Shown piece by piece: positions 29,474-43,762 of a DNA stretch of 64,000 bases. Every line of letters begins with the position of its first letter. The stretch's first letter is position 1. Below the pieces are notes generated by a model, which searched no databases, was not told the origin of the DNA, and saw nothing but the letters and a program-made list of their open reading frames with translations. This DNA comes from Mya arenaria (lineage: Eukaryota; Mollusca; Bivalvia; Myida; Myidae). The DNA lies in NCBI RefSeq assembly GCF_026914265.1, contig NC_069123.1, forward strand, positions 53,314,473-53,378,472. Direction: 5' to 3'. The translations under genes and the position numbers were made by a program.

Positions 29474-31155
29474 CTATGACTTGGGTAAATTTGACCTCTG
29501 GATGGCCTCTCTGACCATGTCAAGGTTTGCAATGTCTCCTATCTTCATTTCATTATGCTGGAATAAGACACCCTGATCTCCTGGCCCCACCACAAACACG
29601 GCTGCAACAAATTGAAAACAAGTGTCATATATAAATAATATACATGTATATACAAGCTACCGAGACATTTGATAATGATTACAAAGGATTAAGAGTAACC
29701 TTTCTTTTGATGAAATTGCTACTACCTTTTAATTTTATTAATCATTTATTTATTCTTTTACCCCAATTTGCAAACCTATTCTTCTATAATTCCTACCAAA
29801 AAATTGAAAAAAACAAGATGTGAAATTTGTTCACAACAAATTGAAAACCTTGATAAAGCTGAGTGTACACAAGCCATGTTAATATTTCATCTACTGTCTG
29901 TGGATGAGTGCCTCCAAAAAGTATTTTTCACCATACTGACAAAGAAGTTACCTCCAAGCAGTCGACCCTCTCCTTTCAAATTGCCTGGGACGCCTTTTTG
30001 CCAGATACTGAACACTTGCCACAGTGACTCGTAGTTAAAAATTCCAGGAATGTTCATCCATCGCTCGTGTGGACCATAAAATCGGCGCTGAAGTCAAATT
30101 TCCTAAACAATCAATAGCTCTTCTTTTCATTGACCTACAAAAACTACCGTACAATTTATTTTTGGAAAAAAAAGTTAAGCTTTAAACTTGTTTAATTGAA
30201 AAATTGCTTTCACTGAAATTGTTTACTCTGTAGAAGTTTTCATTTGTATGGTTGTCATTTCATTGGAACTAATTCACTAAAATAATATCAACACGAAACG
30301 CTAGCAATATGTTGCATAATTAATACATACTGGTAAAATATGGACTGAACAGCTAAAACAAAGTAACATGTACATCCCAGTATGTTTACAACAGACAATG
30401 CCTTGAGTAATCTGTATGCATGAATACCTCAAGGTCCAGATAGACATCTCCCTTGATGAAGGGTTTGAAGTCGTCTGCACCGAATGCCTCATGGACCACA
30501 GCATGCAGGCGGACACCGCGGGCCTCCATCTCCGGTAGGAGAGACGACAGGCCCTCAGCTTCCTGAAATACAGGCAAAAATCAAGGTATAATCCTAAGAC
30601 ACTTGCAAATGGATAATTGACTCAGATATTTTATAAACCCGAGAAGAATGTAAATAATGTTGTGACAGAATGTTTGGATTTGAGTGTAGCTTGGTCTAAG
30701 AAAATACATGAGTATGTTCAACATACCAGGTAATATGAAACATTCTTAGGAAATGACAAAAATCTTAGGAATCACTTACCGCCCTACACAAAGATCATCC
30801 AGGCCTTCGGACAGCCATTATAACTGCCCCACGATTACTCCAGAGTTCACTTGCCTAAATTGAAACAAATAATCTTTATTTGGGAAGAAATAACAACATA
30901 AAACTAATACAAAAGGTGCGTAAGACATGTATACACATGTACATCATCTCATGTATATTATAAGTATGCAAAATGCAAATAACTACTTACACTAAAGTTA
31001 CGTTTCTGTTCATCCAATGATTGTAGTTTGCTTTCTGCCAGATACTGCAGAGAGGCTGCTTGGGGTTTGGTAACCATGGTGGCTGCCAGGTTGCAGATGA
31101 TGGAAGCACCTGCCCCAACAGCTGCTAGACCCATAAACAGTTTTGGCAGGCCCAT
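29474..31155 (-). CDS. SELENOU: Selenoprotein U (PRXL2A/FAM213A-type thioredoxin-fold protein)
   Basis: Peroxiredoxin-like redox protein of the PRXL2/SelU family. Exons in transcript order: 31155-30991, 30854-30780, 30562-30428, 30087-29952, 29601-29474; all joins are GT-AG and phases close exactly, giving 212 aa (human PRXL2A 229). The N-terminus is a hydrophobic anchor-like segment (MGLPKLFMGLAAVGAG) before KPQAASLQYL. Exon 2 reads ELWSNRGAVIMAVRRPG-TGA-SLC, so the family's CxxC becomes U75-S-L-C78. Then come LHAVVHEAF, KGDVYLDLE, a FYGP motif, GNLKGEGRLLGAVFVVGPG and a short C-terminal helix. The downstream SECIS at 28508-28588 supports decoding of TGA as Sec. ATG 31153-31155 is the first in-frame ATG after an upstream stop. 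A splice acceptor before 31194 implies a 5'UTR exon, perhaps ending at 32127 (donor GTAAGT). The alternative, a pseudogene stop, is unlikely because the rest is intact. Confidence 0.93.
30795..30797 (-). other. In-frame TGA read as selenocysteine (U75)
   Basis: Codon 20 of the 25-codon second coding exon. The context is R-R-P-G-[TGA]-S-L-C-R, where the Cys homologs have R-R-P-G-C-x-L-C-R. The exon is 75 nt and phase 0 at both ends, so a gene predictor that skips it still keeps frame and loses the active site. Confidence 0.9.
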
Positions 31156-31194
31156 ACTGCCTGCACGTGGGTTACTGGGTGTTAACACTCAGTC

Positions 31195-33683
31195 CTAAAA
31201 GTAAAACCATTTATGTATATTTCTAAATGAAGTTTACTCATAAGAAAATATATCTGATAAAAAAATAACAGATCTGGATGATACTTACTGAAAAAAGCAA
31301 CATATTTCTGAGTTCTACTTTCCAACTTGCTAAGGCTTTACCATGTTATATATGTAAGTATGGTATATATTAGATTTCACCTTGTTATCAATCTACACTC
31401 AGAGAGCCTCTTTAATAGTCGAATTAGTGTGGCAAGAAGGAAAAGAGCTCCTGCAATTACATTTGCAGAAGTATCCTAAATTATGACCTGCACTAGAAAT
31501 ATTCGTTGAGGCAAGGGAGGCGCATCTCCCCAACCGCAATAATGGTCTACCGTAAGAAAACTATTTCTGACAAAATGGTAGAAAGAGTATGCATAGAAAA
31601 CACAATTTAAAATGCACCAATTTAGTATATATATATATATACAGTATTCCTTTTGGTGTTTGCACAGTTGACAAAAGCATATTCTGTATTATGTTTTCCT
31701 AGCATAACTATCCTATCTACACATACATTAAAACATATGCTAGGAAAACAGTTCTGTGGGTTTTGGGGGGAGGGGTGGGGTGGGTGGAGGGCACATATCT
31801 CCAGCTGCATCCCAAAGTTATCGATACCCTTGTAGTCTCTGAGTCAAAATCTCGACTGCCACTGACACGTTTCCAGACTGTGACCTAAATGCATGCATTT
31901 TTTCTTAATTCTTAAATGCTACAATTTACTGTATAGTTATTTGATGGAAGAGAGTGACCTCTTGTGGGCATCATATTTCTAAAATACAAATGATACATTT
32001 TTTTTTATAAAACAAGAACAACTTTGATACCTGATAAATTTAAACTTAAAAGCAAAATGATGACGAGTAAAACGTTTTTAAAATCTGTATTAAGACTGCG
32101 AGCTGACACTTGTTTTTAATACTTACCCGTTAATCACTTTAATATTAACACACTCTGCCCTTTCCTGAAATCCACTGTGGAATGGATGTTAAAGTCTATA
32201 CTGTACACAAGCAACAGCGATAAGGTACTAGCATCTCTGACATTAAACTCTATACACTTACAATTTAATGTCGTAAAACATTTCAACATAATTTTCAACA
32301 CGAATTCTTATTTTTAAATGATATTGAAGATAAAAAAAAAATGACATTTAGATTATGCATTAGAAGAAAATTGTATTTTAAATTTGACACGCAAATATCA
32401 CATCTGTGCAAAAAAACGGGCACCGAAGTGGACATTTTTCAACGGCTAGAAGCAAATTCCGGCAGACTTAACAAACTTAGAACTGATTTTTAAATCTTTT
32501 ATCAGATCAAATGTTAACTATTGTCCTATCATTTTGCATTATTGTGTAGTAAGAAAAACATTGAAAAATTAGAAAACTTCAATACAGGGCCCTTCTTATG
32601 AAATTATGTACAGTCTCATAGTTATAAAATTTTAACTCATATCAATTTAATCCGTATATACCAGTACAGTTTAAGCTACGCAAACATGTAGTTAATATTC
32701 CTATACAGTAGGGTAAGAACTTCCATATACAATATATGTCAAAAAATAAATTTCCTGTTACATGTGTCGTTTTAACTAAAGCTGTACATAGTTTTATAAA
32801 AATGTAAGCTACTTGTGCTTTACATTGCTGTCTACCATTATTTCTTTTCGGTGTAATCATGGCAGTTGTATCTCATGTACAATTCATCAAGAACATTTTG
32901 AGCTGTATGTCTATTTATTTTCATTGTTTTTTTAAGTAGTTTTACCTGCTTGTAGACTTCTTGTACACTGCTCAATACTTGATGTGCTGTGGTAGTATTG
33001 TATAGTGTAAATATTAATGTCTTAGCTAAATCGGAAGCGTTTATGCTTCAAAGTTATTAGACCCTTTGCGCCTAATCTCCATTTACAGTTTTTACCATGC
33101 TCAACTCTATATTTATCCTGCATTTAATTTCATTCTGAAAGTACATTTTACTTCTCATTTGTCAAAATTACTCAGATATATCATATGTCTCCAATGCCAT
33201 GTGCTTTGCAATGTCTTTTGTACTTTTTCGCAATCAGCTTTTGTATTGATCGAAATTAGATATATTTGCATTTTTAGATTTTAGTTAAAAAAAATCACTG
33301 AATATCAATTCAAACATAAGCATAACGTCTGAATAATCTTGTAAGCATATTTTAATAAACACATTTGTTAGTCACATGTGTTATATTTTATTATTCTCGT
33401 ATGTTTATAATGCTCTAGATATCTATTTAGAATCGGTTTATTTATAAATAATCATATGATATCGTTTATATCTGAACTTTTTTGCTAATACTATTTAATT
33501 ATATACTTATTTTAATGCATTTATTATCTTCCAGATTCTGTGTTGCATTATTGATATGGTATTTGTTTTGCACTTTGTCGGAAAATAGCTGTGCGAGCCA
33601 ATATTGTAAGTAACGTTAACTACATTTACTTGTATCTTGACTCTACAAAATTATTAATTGGATGATTTAACTATCTACCTGTA

Positions 33684-33686
<3 letters not shown>
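31195..33686. other. No coding gene; upstream of SelU
   Basis: AT-rich. A candidate SelU 5'UTR exon lies around 32127-32200 (minus). A small inverted repeat with arms TTTTCCTAGCATA / TATGCTAGGAAAA lies at about 31690-31750, and a short AT run at about 31627-31641. Nothing else recognised. Confidence 0.5.

Positions 33687-33766
<80 letters not shown>
33687..33766. repeat. (AT)n microsatellite
   Basis: Pure AT dinucleotide run of about 40 units, followed directly by a decayed family-A element. Confidence 0.98.
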
Positions 33767-33769
<3 letters not shown>

Positions 33770-33837
33770 CACTTAGACATATTCAGCCGCGCCATTGATG
33801 TTATTACATTAAAATTTTAAAATTCGTCTTGTCATTA

Positions 33838-33976
33838 TTTATGCATCAGTCAATTGTAACCACGCCTCCCCCCCACGGACCCGACACTACGGGGCCACAT
33901 TAAATGTTAAAACACGACGCATATCCCCGATATACCCTCGGACCTTGGAGGCCGTGTATGTCCACAATGGAGCAGT
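33838..33976. mobile_element. Decayed family-A element
   Basis: Begins TGCATCAGTCAATTGTAACC, then CACGCCTCCCCCCCACGG, and ends near GGACCTTGGAGGCCGTG. Compared with the copy at 6667 the middle is missing, so this is an internally deleted relic. Confidence 0.65.
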
Positions 33977-34628
33977 CAACTGGTGGCAGTCAACATTTCG
34001 CCGGTTTACTTTACACCATTACCTTATATTTGTATAGTCTATTGTCTGACAGATTATTGTATAGAGAGCAACGTTAACGTCCGGGGTATAGCTTACATAA
34101 TATTATATCTATATAGGACATCGCTTAGGCAAAAAAATGGTTCGGTAAGAGTTACATCCTTTTCAAAATACGTAGGGTAGGTAGGCTTTTTTATTAGGCT
34201 TTATATGAGAAAGTTATCTTCATCATTGGAGAATGGTGTTAAAGAAACTTCTGTTACAGCGTTCAATGTTTTAAACTACAGTACATATTAAAACACACAT
34301 ATTTACACCGCAACTTCTATTCCTTAAATTAAACATGAAAAACCCAATGTCAAGTGGTTAACAAATCTCGATGCGGTGATAAAGCTACTGTAGTGAACGT
34401 TCAGGGATACATTTTAATAATTTTACTGGTGACATGTGGTCACGGTACATGCATCCCTGTCTCGAGAATCGTTCAAAGACTTAATGATGCCCATTTAGCC
34501 TGACCTTACTGTAGGTGGTGACCGTACGCCGTACATTGTTTAGAAACCAGGAGAAAAAATGTCAGCGCCAAGTGAGATGATACGTTTTCTACATCGCCCA
34601 TTCCAGCGCCCAATTTTCCTTGTACATA

Positions 34629-35227
34629 ATTAATGCGCAAGTCAATTGTAACCACGCCCCCCCCCCCCCCCCTGGTCCGGGGATTAGCGGGGACTTTGAC
34701 TTCGGTCCAGCCAAGCCCGGGTAAACTGCTAGCAAAATCCCCGTCAAATGCCCCCTAACCCCATGGACCCCGTTGGAAATAAGCTTTTGTACTTGTGCAA
34801 ATCTTTACGGGTTATCCTGTGCAATGTACGTCATTTATTATGTTAAACTTTATTTGGTAAAACTTTATTTGGTAATAAATTCGATAGCTTTATCATTAAC
34901 ACTAGAAGTAATTCTTGTTTTAGTAGATCTAGTATTATGTATCTCATGTTAAACTTTCTGTGATATAACTTATTAGGACTCTAAATATCAGGCAAATACA
35001 ATATGTGATATATCTTATATTGATGTAAAATGTACTGTTATTGACATAATGCACGAATAAAACTACTACTACTACTACTACTACTACCCCAGGAACCCAA
35101 GATAAGGCCCATTCCCCGCTATTTTTGACGCGAAGACAAAACCACCGCATGCATGGAAGGTAAAAACACGGTCCATTTCCGAGCCCGGCAATCCCCGGTA
35201 TACCCCTGGACCTGGGGGCGTGGTTGT
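34629..35227. mobile_element. Family-A element split by a later insertion
   Basis: Left half 34629-34773 starts TTAATGCGCAAGTCAATTGT and carries GGTCCGGGGATTAGCGGGG. Right half 35087-35227 starts CCAGGAACCCAAGATAAGGC and ends CCTGGGGGCGTGGTTGT. Together they cover the element order seen at 6667-6980. The interval 34774-35086 interrupts them. Confidence 0.75.
34774..35086 (+). mobile_element. Non-LTR-like insertion with (ACT)n tail
   Basis: About 313 bp of AT-rich sequence unrelated to the flanking element. It begins AAATAAGCTTTTGTACTTGTG and ends GAATAAAACTACTACTACT, a trinucleotide tail. The flanks repeat an imperfect 14-bp sequence (ACCCCATGGACCCC / ACCCCAGGAACCCA), which fits a target-site duplication. 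It looks like the 3' end of a 5'-truncated LINE or a SINE. No reverse transcriptase frame is present. Confidence 0.65.
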
Positions 35228-37290
35228 ATATATATATGTAAAGATCACTTCTTTCAATAAGCAGACGGAGCTGATGATCACAGAACTTCGTTATAAGATC
35301 ATCAGGGCCAATTGTTGCATATTTGATGCTTAAAAGTTCTAAATGTATTTTGTTTTGTAAAAAACATGTTAGTCGCAAATTATCATATAGACTTTATACT
35401 GTGGAACATATCCTTCGTTAATGATTGATATTTTATAAAATTACCATCCTTGATTGTCATTGAACATACATTCCAAACACAAAATACCCGATTACCGTCG
35501 GCCATATATTTGCGAATGAAAATAAATCCTGACTAAAGTCAATTTTATTTCAATGATATATATCGAAAGCATATAATAACTCCGGCATTTCATAAAGTAT
35601 CCTCGGCAATTCTCAAGAAGAAGACGCATTAACACAATGACACTTTACCTATATAATAAGCTCATTCATAAAACAGGCCCATATGGCGTCAAAAAGTTAA
35701 CGTGTTTTCTGATGATTTTGCACGTGCATTTCAAGTTACGAAAGCACATTTAAACTCACTATTTATGCAATTTCTTTTAATAATGGATAAACATATCTAG
35801 AAAACACTCCCCAAACTATGCTGTCCGTTTAGTCTAATAGTAAATGATATATCGAAATACATGAAAACACACTCAAAATGACTGCAAAATGCATATGAAC
35901 ATCACGCATGGGTGTCATTGATCCCAGGAGCTGATCCAGGAATCGACTCGACGCTAGAGGGGATGTAACACAGGGAATAAACCTTTTGAATTGCGCCCTT
36001 TCCTCAGAACCGAAATTTAGTGATTTAAAGTGTTGGCAATGGGGGTTTAAGAGTACTTTCCCAAGAAAATGGCGCATTTTGCGCGTATATTACCTTTTTC
36101 TACTATATTGAAATAAAAAGTAAAAAACAAGTAGTGGATCTGTATGTAAACAAACAAATCGTCTAACGGTTGTGTACATACACGTGGTCTTTTGTGGAGA
36201 AAGCATGCCCAGATATTTTCTTTTTGGAGTATGCTGTTAAAATAAATGTGATCCTGTTTTTAAAGAACGATGCATTAAGTATTGAGTTTGAATGTTCTTT
36301 CGTAGATGTGCACTTTTCTCTCTTTGTAGAGCTTGTTCAGAACATGCTCTGCTTCTTCTGGGGCTGTCATATGTGCATTTTCTAGGTATTTTCGAATGAT
36401 ATCAACTTACGGTTTATATAACCCCTTCTTGTCCATCTAATTTTGCGTTCTGGCTGGTAACGAAACATGTTATGTCCATCGAGATCGAAAACATTAAAAT
36501 GGTCAATTACTGAGAGAGGGGACAAACTGCAGTTGGTCTAATAGAGCCATCATTTCAAAGGATGGGTTATTGTGGATTGTTAAAACATTACGGTTGGTAA
36601 TCAAAGTTATTCTCTAAACAGATTTGGCATCTAGGAAAACAACTAAACACACAGTTCCCGAATTGGGTGATGTGTCTGACACAGTGTTAGTCTGTGGATT
36701 GGGTTTGTACGTTAATTTTAGGACGTCATCGCTCAATTTATGGGTGTTGGTCGCAATGTGAGCAGATACATACAAGTTCATAGTGCACACGTTTAAGGTG
36801 CGCCTGTGTATATTTCTGATACACGGGAGCCCATTTAATGTCCTGCCCGTAAGACGATTAGTTGTTTAGTGAGACGGGGAATCGAAACGAAAGCGCCTTG
36901 GCCAACAGTCAAAAATGAATACACAAGACTACCAGGGTCCACTACTTGTGCCCGTAGCAAAAAAAATCCTGTTCTATATTTCAAACAATAAAAAACACAC
37001 CACAAAACCATTTACCCGCAGAACAGCGTGCTTTGTTTATCCACTGTATCAGCTTAATGCGGAGAACATTGGAAACAAGTTATATCAAATTTAGTTTCAG
37101 AGTGGACACGAAACGAGTTACATATGACACTATAGGAAAACACATGTATTTTGGTGTTGCTGGCGACACCAGGGAGTAAAGTTTAGGGTGTTGTTCGCGA
37201 CAACAGGGAATAATAATAATAATATAATTATCTATATTTGGTAAACATTTTGTGATAATTCATTTATATTAGCTTCGGTCCATCACCATT
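35228..37290. other. No gene recognised
   Basis: AT-rich intergenic DNA with only short frames (up to 82 codons) showing no family resemblance or splice-phase continuity. A short AAT run is at about 37207-37222. Confidence 0.55.
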
Positions 37291-37297
37291 TCACCTA

Positions 37298-38440
37298 ACA
37301 AGAGCCGTCGTAAGACAGCGCGCTCGACTACGCCGCTTTAACTTAGAATACAATAACGATGTAATAATACCAAGTTTGGTCTCTTTATGTAAAACCCAAC
37401 TAAAATTATTCGATACATAAGGTGACTTTGATGCTGCCCTCCCACCAGCCCGCCCAAACAATGACGCAAGTCATTCAAATAACTTGATTTCCCATGATGA
37501 AAATCTGGTTAAGAATATACAAATATGCCTTTCAAAGGAAATTTAAAAAAAATCAAAAAAAATCAAGGGCCATAATTTTTATTTAGGCTGTTTCTTGTTG
37601 TAAGATGGTCGTAAATAATTTTGAATTTTATTAAGTGCATTTAATGAACGGTATAGAAGTTTTTTTATTAAAATCCCAACTTTCCCTTAACTTTTACTTG
37701 CCTAAAACTTTAACCTAAGTCAATCAGGGGCCATAACTTGTATTAAGGATATGGAGTTATGTAACCTCATTGGGTAATGGTCCTGAACAATTGTGTGAAG
37801 TATTAAGTCAATTGAATGAAGCGTATAGAAGTTATTAAACAATATCCCAACCTGCCCTAAAACTTTAACCTAAGTTCCATAGTCAATCAGGGGCCATAAT
37901 TTGTATAAAGGATCATATGGAGTTATCTTACCTCATTATGTGATGGCTCTGAACATCTGTGTGAAGTATTAAGTCAATTGATTGAATGGTATTGGAGTTT
38001 TAAGTGAAAATCCCAACTTGCCCTAAAACTTTAACCTGCCCTAAAACTTTAACCTAAGTCAATCAGGGGCCATAACTTGTTTTAGGATACTATGGAGTTA
38101 TGTAACCTCATTGTGTGATGGTCATGAACAACTGTGTGAAGTATTAAGTCAATTGAACAAACGATATAGAAGTTATTAATAAATATTCCAACTTGCCCTA
38201 AAACTTTAACTTAAGTTCCATAGTCAATCAGGGGCCATAATATGTGTAAAGAATAATATGAAGTTATCTAACCTCATCATGTGATGGCCCTGAACAACTG
38301 CGTGGAGTATTAAGTCAATTGAATATAGGGTATTGGACTTATAAGTGAAAATCCCAACTTGCCCTAAAACTTTAACCAGACGCCGACGCCGACGCTGGGG
38401 CGAGTAGTATAGCCCACATATTCTTCGAATAGTCGAGCAA
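37298..38440 (-). mobile_element. Pearl-like element with ~160-180-bp repeats
   Basis: Left terminus AACAAGAGCCGTCGTAAGAC is the inverse of the [AG]GCTCTTGTT ends of other elements here. The core has about five diverged units marked by CAATCAGGGGCCATAA (about 37721, 37881, 38061, 38225) and CCCTAAAACTTTAACC. It ends after GACGCCGACGCCGACGC, near 38440. Non-coding. Confidence 0.65.
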
Positions 38441-38694
38441 AAACGGACACTAAATTATTACTACATGACATAACAAAAACAATATTTTATGGGATAAAAT
38501 AATTGATAATCAACGAAGTTTGCGACCTTAAACTTTGACCTAGATACACATAGTCTTTCTGTGACGAATATTTCAACTTTCACATATCAATTTTTGGTTG
38601 GCCAGTTACCATGGTTACGCACATGAAACAAGTACTGTGAAAGTGACCTTGACCTTGGATGAACATACCTCGGTTATCTTCGTGATGTGGTTAT

Positions 38695-40300
<1,606 letters not shown>

Positions 40301-41372
40301 TCAATTCAACGAATTTGCTTGTAATAGATATGCAAAATCTGTACCTATATATGCCGTTCTTAAAAAGATGTGTTTGCAGTGTTTCAACAAAAGCTTTTTC
40401 GGATTAGACTAAGTAACAACATTTACAATAGAACTTACTCCAATTGTTCTGCTTACTCCATGTGTAAAAATTTGTGTCGACCTTTCTTACCACTCCACTT
40501 TTTAAAGGTTGGCCTAAAATATATACAGTTTGATTGGCCGTTATTACAGAGTGGACATGAAATGAGTGGGTTCAGTAACATGGCTATGAATGACTGACGG
40601 ACGTAGCGACAGACGAAGAAAAGAATGAAGCTATAGTCCTGAATCTTGGACTGAGGATGACAATTAGGGGACTCTCAAACCCATGTGTGAAACCACTGAC
40701 ACAACCATACACACATACTTGAAATTAAATTTATTTGGCACAGATAAAACCTAACTCTAGACAGAGTTTAACGAGTTATCACAAAATGTAACAGCAATTC
40801 CATACCTCATTACTATTTGAGGTATCAGACAGAATAAAGGCCAAATAAAAGCAATGTTTAGGTTCATTGGTACAGCATCATCCGTTATCTAAATCGAAAT
40901 GTTCAATTTAAACTGTTTAAGACCCCAAAAAGTAGTTTTGAAGGAAAAGAAGAAAGTTTCATTTAAATATATCACTCAATTTTAATTAATGAGAATTGTT
41001 GAAAAGACATAAAAAATAGAAATAATTAGCATAATTAAATAAAAAGTCTCTTTTTTTATTCTTCAGATGAATAATATCAATTTTATGAGGATTGCATGCG
41101 AGACAGTATTAAGACTTAATACAAATTGGTATGACTGTCTTGCAGGAAATGCTCAGGAAATTAACTGCATAATGAAAAAATATTCTCAAAGTTCCGCAAT
41201 TCTTCAATTGAAATTAAATGAATAATATGGGTGTGTTGAACTGTGTTCACATAAGTCTTATCTCGTCAATCCTTTGTACAAACATGTAAGTCATGTACCA
41301 TAAAAATAACATCACTGTGTAGCACAACGAACACACTGTATGTTAAAACCAACATTGTCTAAGGCACTGCCA
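40301..41372. other. No gene; includes LAMTOR2 3'UTR on the minus strand
   Basis: AT-rich. LAMTOR2's stop codon is at 41373-41375 (minus), so its 3'UTR extends leftward here. A minus-strand AATAAA appears at about 40730 (TTTATT on plus) as one candidate end. Nothing else seen. Confidence 0.45.
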
Positions 41373-43601
41373 TCAAGAGGCTGCTATCTTTGAGAGAGGA
41401 TCTTCAAGGTATGTTGCCAATGCCTTTGCCTGGAATGGAGATTAGAACAGGAGGTGGCACTGAGACCAACAATCATCACTGCAACGCAGTTCCATTGTAA
41501 AACCAACAAAATGCAAGTCTGTCAAGTGTAAATCTGAGACATATTTTTTTTTACACCAAGTGTCAGACCCTGACACATTAATACCATATGATATTTACAA
41601 TTTAATATGTTATTTTTTATTTATTTTATGGTGTGTGCAATATAATTTAATAATGTAAACATGAATGCACCCACCTTTGCTTTCAGCATTCCAAACCCCA
41701 CATTTTCCTTGCAACATAAGCATAACAGCAGGTTGGCAACTTTAGTTATTGCCACCTTTCCTTCCTGCAAATGAAAACACATAATATTTTCAGGGAAAAT
41801 AAATTTTAAGAGAAAACATCAGGCACCAGAAACTTTTTACATGATGACCTTGAACTTGACCTGAGGAACGTGTGCTGTAGATTTGTTTTTCATAAAACAG
41901 GAATATCCAAAGATCTTCACAATAAACAAACATATTAAAAAAAGAGGTCCATAATATGCATCAACATTACACAAATCAAGACTGAGTTTTCAATGAAACC
42001 AATGTCCATATTCATGAAATCTTTATCAATAACTGGACCTTGGTGATTTCTTACTTAATTTTATGATCCAATGAACCCAAACATTTCACTCAATTACTTT
42101 TAATAATGTTTTGGAGTAGAATATTGTCTCCAATCACTTTAAAAGGATCTTTTTATCAATTAAATATCATTTAAGTAAACATATTGGTACTGTACACTGT
42201 AAAACTAGACTATTTCCTTCATTACCTGACAATCTAACAGAACAAACTGCAGTTTATCATCTGAGAAAGCCACAGCCCCTGATTTCTGGTAGGTGTTCCA
42301 AATGTTGCTGGCTATAGCAGCAGTCACTGCAGCATCTTTGTCACCATACCCGGAGTAAGCAAGGAGGGCCCCTTCATTGTTCAATAATCTAAAAAATAAT
42401 AAGTTGATTTATTGGAATTTAGAAGGCTGATCTGCACCTGGATACGTCCCTCTTGTAATGGTTAATGTGCAAATAATCTTATTATAACTTAAAAAATGTA
42501 GAAGAAATTGAGAATTATAAACTTCATGTGAAGCGGCATCATCGTGCACTGTCGCTGTGTGAAGGTGTGAAAAACTCCCTCTAGATCTACCGTAAGGCAG
42601 CTGCCAATAGTACAAACTGATGCAATGACAGTGTTGTTCGTAACCTTGTACCATGTATTTGAAATATTTTAATTAGGTATTGAGAATATTTAAGGGGGTA
42701 CAATATATTGCTGTTCCTTATACAATGGCATCGACAACAAATAATTCAATAAAAGACGTCAAAACAAATATGGCAGCTGCTGATTTTGACAAGTATCGTG
42801 GCTGCCAATTTTGACATTTTTTTCAATAAGTCTTTTTCTTGAATATTTTTTGCGTGCGTCCTATTAACCATAGCGTTCTTTAGGCTTAACACAATGATTT
42901 ATGGTATTCAGTGTACCCATATGCATGGTCAAAATGCAAGCTGTGTATAAAAATTATACAATTAATTATGATGGAGAGCATGTGTCTATGTGTCTGTTCA
43001 TTCTTGATATTTAATTGTTACATTATCTTGAAGTAACATTTGAAAGCATGTACACTACATTTAACTTTTGTGAAATACTTGTATCCTTTTATTCTAAAAC
43101 TGAAAAAAGAAACACTGAAATATATGTTTTTTAAAAAATGTAAACTTCTGGTTGCTTTTTCAAGAAAAATATGGCTAATATTTAACTAAAATGATGTTTT
43201 TTATGCATTTTATATCTAACATTTTGTCATGGGCAACTCCGTCACAGTACCACACAGGCAAATAATATTTGGTTGAACAGTTGAAGTGAAGCCAAAACAA
43301 ACTTTAAATTCCAACCATTTATAAAAAAACTATATGATTTCAGTGTGCGTCAACTTCTAGAAATGACTCTAAAATGCACATTATAATGACCAGATACCAT
43401 ATGAAATATATGGGACTAATAACTCCCAGCGAACATTATCTCAACAATTGATAGGATTTATTTGAATAGGATATACACAAAACGCACCGGTATTATTAGA
43501 ATGTAAGTTTTAGTGCGGACAAAACACACTCACAGAGTACTTTGAACACCTCCAGAGTTCGCCTGGCTTAAAATCTGTGTTAGTGCTTTAGGTTTAAGCA
43601 T
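41373..43601 (-). CDS. LAMTOR2: LAMTOR2 (p14, roadblock-domain Ragulator subunit)
   Basis: Subunit of the lysosomal Ragulator scaffold that pairs with LAMTOR3 and recruits Rag GTPases for mTORC1 activation (family knowledge). Exons in transcript order: 43601-43534, 42388-42226, 41764-41675, 41429-41373; total 378 nt = 125 aa, the same length as the human protein. All junctions are GT-AG and in phase (2, 0, 0). The roadblock/LC7 fold spans nearly the whole protein: [70 protein letters not shown] and the C-terminal [12 protein letters not shown] all align with vertebrate p14. Head-to-head with ECD, 161 bp between start codons. No truncation or unusual residue. Confidence 0.96.
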
Positions 43602-43762
43602 GTTAAAACCGAAATATAAAGAGATGCAATAATATTTATCTGTATATTTCTCAACCGGCTACTTCCGCATCATGTGATATTATGTCTAAATCTTTAATGT
43701 AAGAAGCCTTTTCATTGGGCAATAGATAAGGTCATGACCCTGCATTTAGGTCAATAAAAAGC
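43602..43762. promoter_or_regulatory. Bidirectional promoter between LAMTOR2 and ECD
   Basis: Only 161 bp separate the two start codons on opposite strands, so both transcripts must start inside or very near this interval. It holds an ETS-type ACTTCCG (43661-43667) immediately followed by TCATGTGAT (43670-43678), an M-box/CLEAR-related E-box bound by MiT/TFE factors in other animals. No TATA box is obvious. Function is inferred from position and motif only. Confidence 0.6.

Noticed and set aside
29768..30034. Plus-strand 88-codon frame overlapping SelU
   Set aside because: It runs across a SelU intron and antisense to a well-supported SelU exon, with no family resemblance.
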